DNA of 6,801 nt from Candidatus Omnitrophota bacterium (GTDB lineage Bacteria > Omnitrophota > Gorgyraeia > Gygaellales > Profunditerraquicolaceae). This document shows, piece after piece, positions 6,286 to 6,801 of the stretch. The position numbers were made by a program, and so were the translations under genes. The stretch is from the NCBI GenBank assembly GCA_023229385.1, contig JALNZI010000026.1, positions 1-6,801 on the forward strand, written 5' to 3'. Numbering within the stretch: position 1 is the first letter of the stretch; each line of letters starts with the position of its first letter. A model generated the notes under the pieces. The model made no database searches. It was not told where the DNA came from and saw nothing but the letters and a program-made list of their open reading frames with translations.

Positions 6286-6801
6286 TTTTTATCACCTCCA
6301 GCTTGATTATCTGCTCGAGCATATCTTTTAGTTTTGTTTTTTCCGTATCGATAATTTCTTTGGGGGCACGGCCGAGAAAATTCTTATTAGCCAGCATGGC
6401 CTCTTTATTTTTAATTTCAGACTCTAGTTTATCGATTTTCAACTGGTTTTTTTTGATTTGTTCCACTACATTTACTATGCCCTTAAGCGGCATCACAATA
6501 TTTATATCTTTGAGCGCGCAGGCAAATTCGTTTTCCTGAGGCAGGTATTTTTCGGTTATCTTTAAAGTTTCTACCTTGGCCAGGTTCTTGAAATAGTTGA
6601 TTAACGGCGCGATTGTTTTTTCCATGGATTTATCCGAGAAACTTAATTTGATCTCGATGCGGCTGTTTAAACCTACCTCCATCTCTGCGCGCATATTTCT
6701 TATAGTATTGATGATGTCAAAGGCCACCTGCATTTGTTTTTCATCATCGCTGCTGATTAAATCCGATTGTAGGTGCGGCCACTTCTGCTGCATAATTGAA
6801 T
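6272..6801 (-). CDS. valS: Valyl-tRNA synthetase, C-terminal part (gene runs off the window)
   Basis: This is the 3' end of a gene for valyl-tRNA synthetase, the class I enzyme that charges tRNA-Val. About 175 codons are visible. The frame stays open to the window edge, and the residues before the first visible Met read Ser-Ile, matching the family's SIM motif ahead of the anticodon-binding region, so that Met is internal. The segment with FDIINTIRNMRAEMEV is the typical end of the anticodon-binding domain. The last 80 or so residues start with DINIVMPLKGIVNVVEQIKK and continue as a Lys/Glu-rich helix pair containing NKNFLGRAPKEIID, the characteristic ValRS C-terminal coiled-coil arm that contacts the tRNA. 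The catalytic HIGH and KMSKS motifs and the editing domain are outside the window. The stop codon overlaps the nadC start by 14 nt. Assignment rests on the C-terminal arm and anticodon region only. Confidence 0.93.
   Translation of the reverse strand, partial: SIMQQKWPHLQSDLISSDDEKQMQVAFDIINTIRNMRAEMEVGLNSRIEIKLSFSDKSMEKTIAPLINYFKNLAKVETLKITEKYLPQENEFACALKDINIVMPLKGIVNVVEQIKKNQLKIDKLESEIKNKEAMLANKNFLGRAPKEIIDTEKTKLKDMLEQIIKLEVIKNGLR
6291..6299 (-). promoter_or_regulatory. Strong Shine-Dalgarno of nadC inside valS
   Basis: The minus strand reads GGAGGTGAT, nine bases complementary to the 16S tail, followed by five A and the nadC ATG. It lies wholly within the last codons of valS (Glu-Val-Ile region), so those bases serve both genes. 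It fixes the nadC start. Confidence 0.9.

Noticed and set aside
5650..6539. Plus-strand open frames opposite nadC and valS (5650-5835, 5891-6280, 6303-6539)
   Set aside because: They are antisense to conserved coding sequence. The hydrophobic look of 6303-6539 comes from reading the complement of a Lys/Glu-rich coiled coil.
1..6801. Mobile elements, CRISPR arrays, tRNA/rRNA genes, riboswitches
   Set aside because: There is no transposase, no regularly spaced repeats, no tRNA-like or rRNA sequence, and no intergenic space large enough for a riboswitch apart from the 96-bp groES leader region, which is accounted for by the promoter and CIRCE.

Overview
The window is a compact bacterial chromosomal segment in which every credible gene lies on the minus strand. 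Transcription therefore runs from high to low coordinates. The order is the 3' part of valS, then nadC, uvrB, coaX, an exported protein of unknown function, a heat-shock promoter with a CIRCE operator, groES and groEL. The DNA is moderately AT-rich. Most genes have strong Shine-Dalgarno sites, two of them nearly or fully complementary to the 16S tail. The organism cannot be named from this sequence. The perfect CIRCE site implies HrcA-type control, as in Firmicutes, Cyanobacteria, many Proteobacteria, the PVC group and several uncultured phyla. The single groESL pair, the type III pantothenate kinase and the tight mixed housekeeping operon would fit an uncultured environmental lineage. Omnitrophota or a relative is a guess only.

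Bases 2084-6801 hold a tightly packed gene chain that is probably one transcript. valS (valyl-tRNA synthetase, C-terminal part only) overlaps nadC (quinolinate phosphoribosyltransferase) by 14 nt. nadC is followed by uvrB (excision-repair damage-recognition helicase) after only 6 nt. uvrB overlaps coaX (type III pantothenate kinase) by 17 nt, and coaX overlaps the exported-protein gene by 35 nt. The members belong to different pathways: translation, NAD synthesis, DNA repair and CoA synthesis. Co-transcription here looks like economy of space rather than a shared pathway.

Bases 1988-2083 are the only notable intergenic stretch. It carries a consensus sigma-70-type promoter (TTGACA, 16 bp, TATAAT) whose -10 element abuts a perfect CIRCE inverted repeat, followed by a full-length Shine-Dalgarno. 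The -35 lies inside a small palindrome followed by a T10 run, which may also serve as a weak terminator for the upstream operon.

Bases 42-1987 are groES and groEL, the standard chaperonin operon. Its transcription should be repressed by HrcA (not in this window) and relieved by heat or unfolded-protein load. The final 41 bases after groEL show no convincing terminator.

I do not see a previously undescribed system here. The least explained item is the exported protein at 2084-2728. The most unusual details are its TTG start, the tandem in-frame stops between nadC and uvrB, an altered helicase motif VI in UvrB, and the merged terminator/promoter/operator region ahead of groES.
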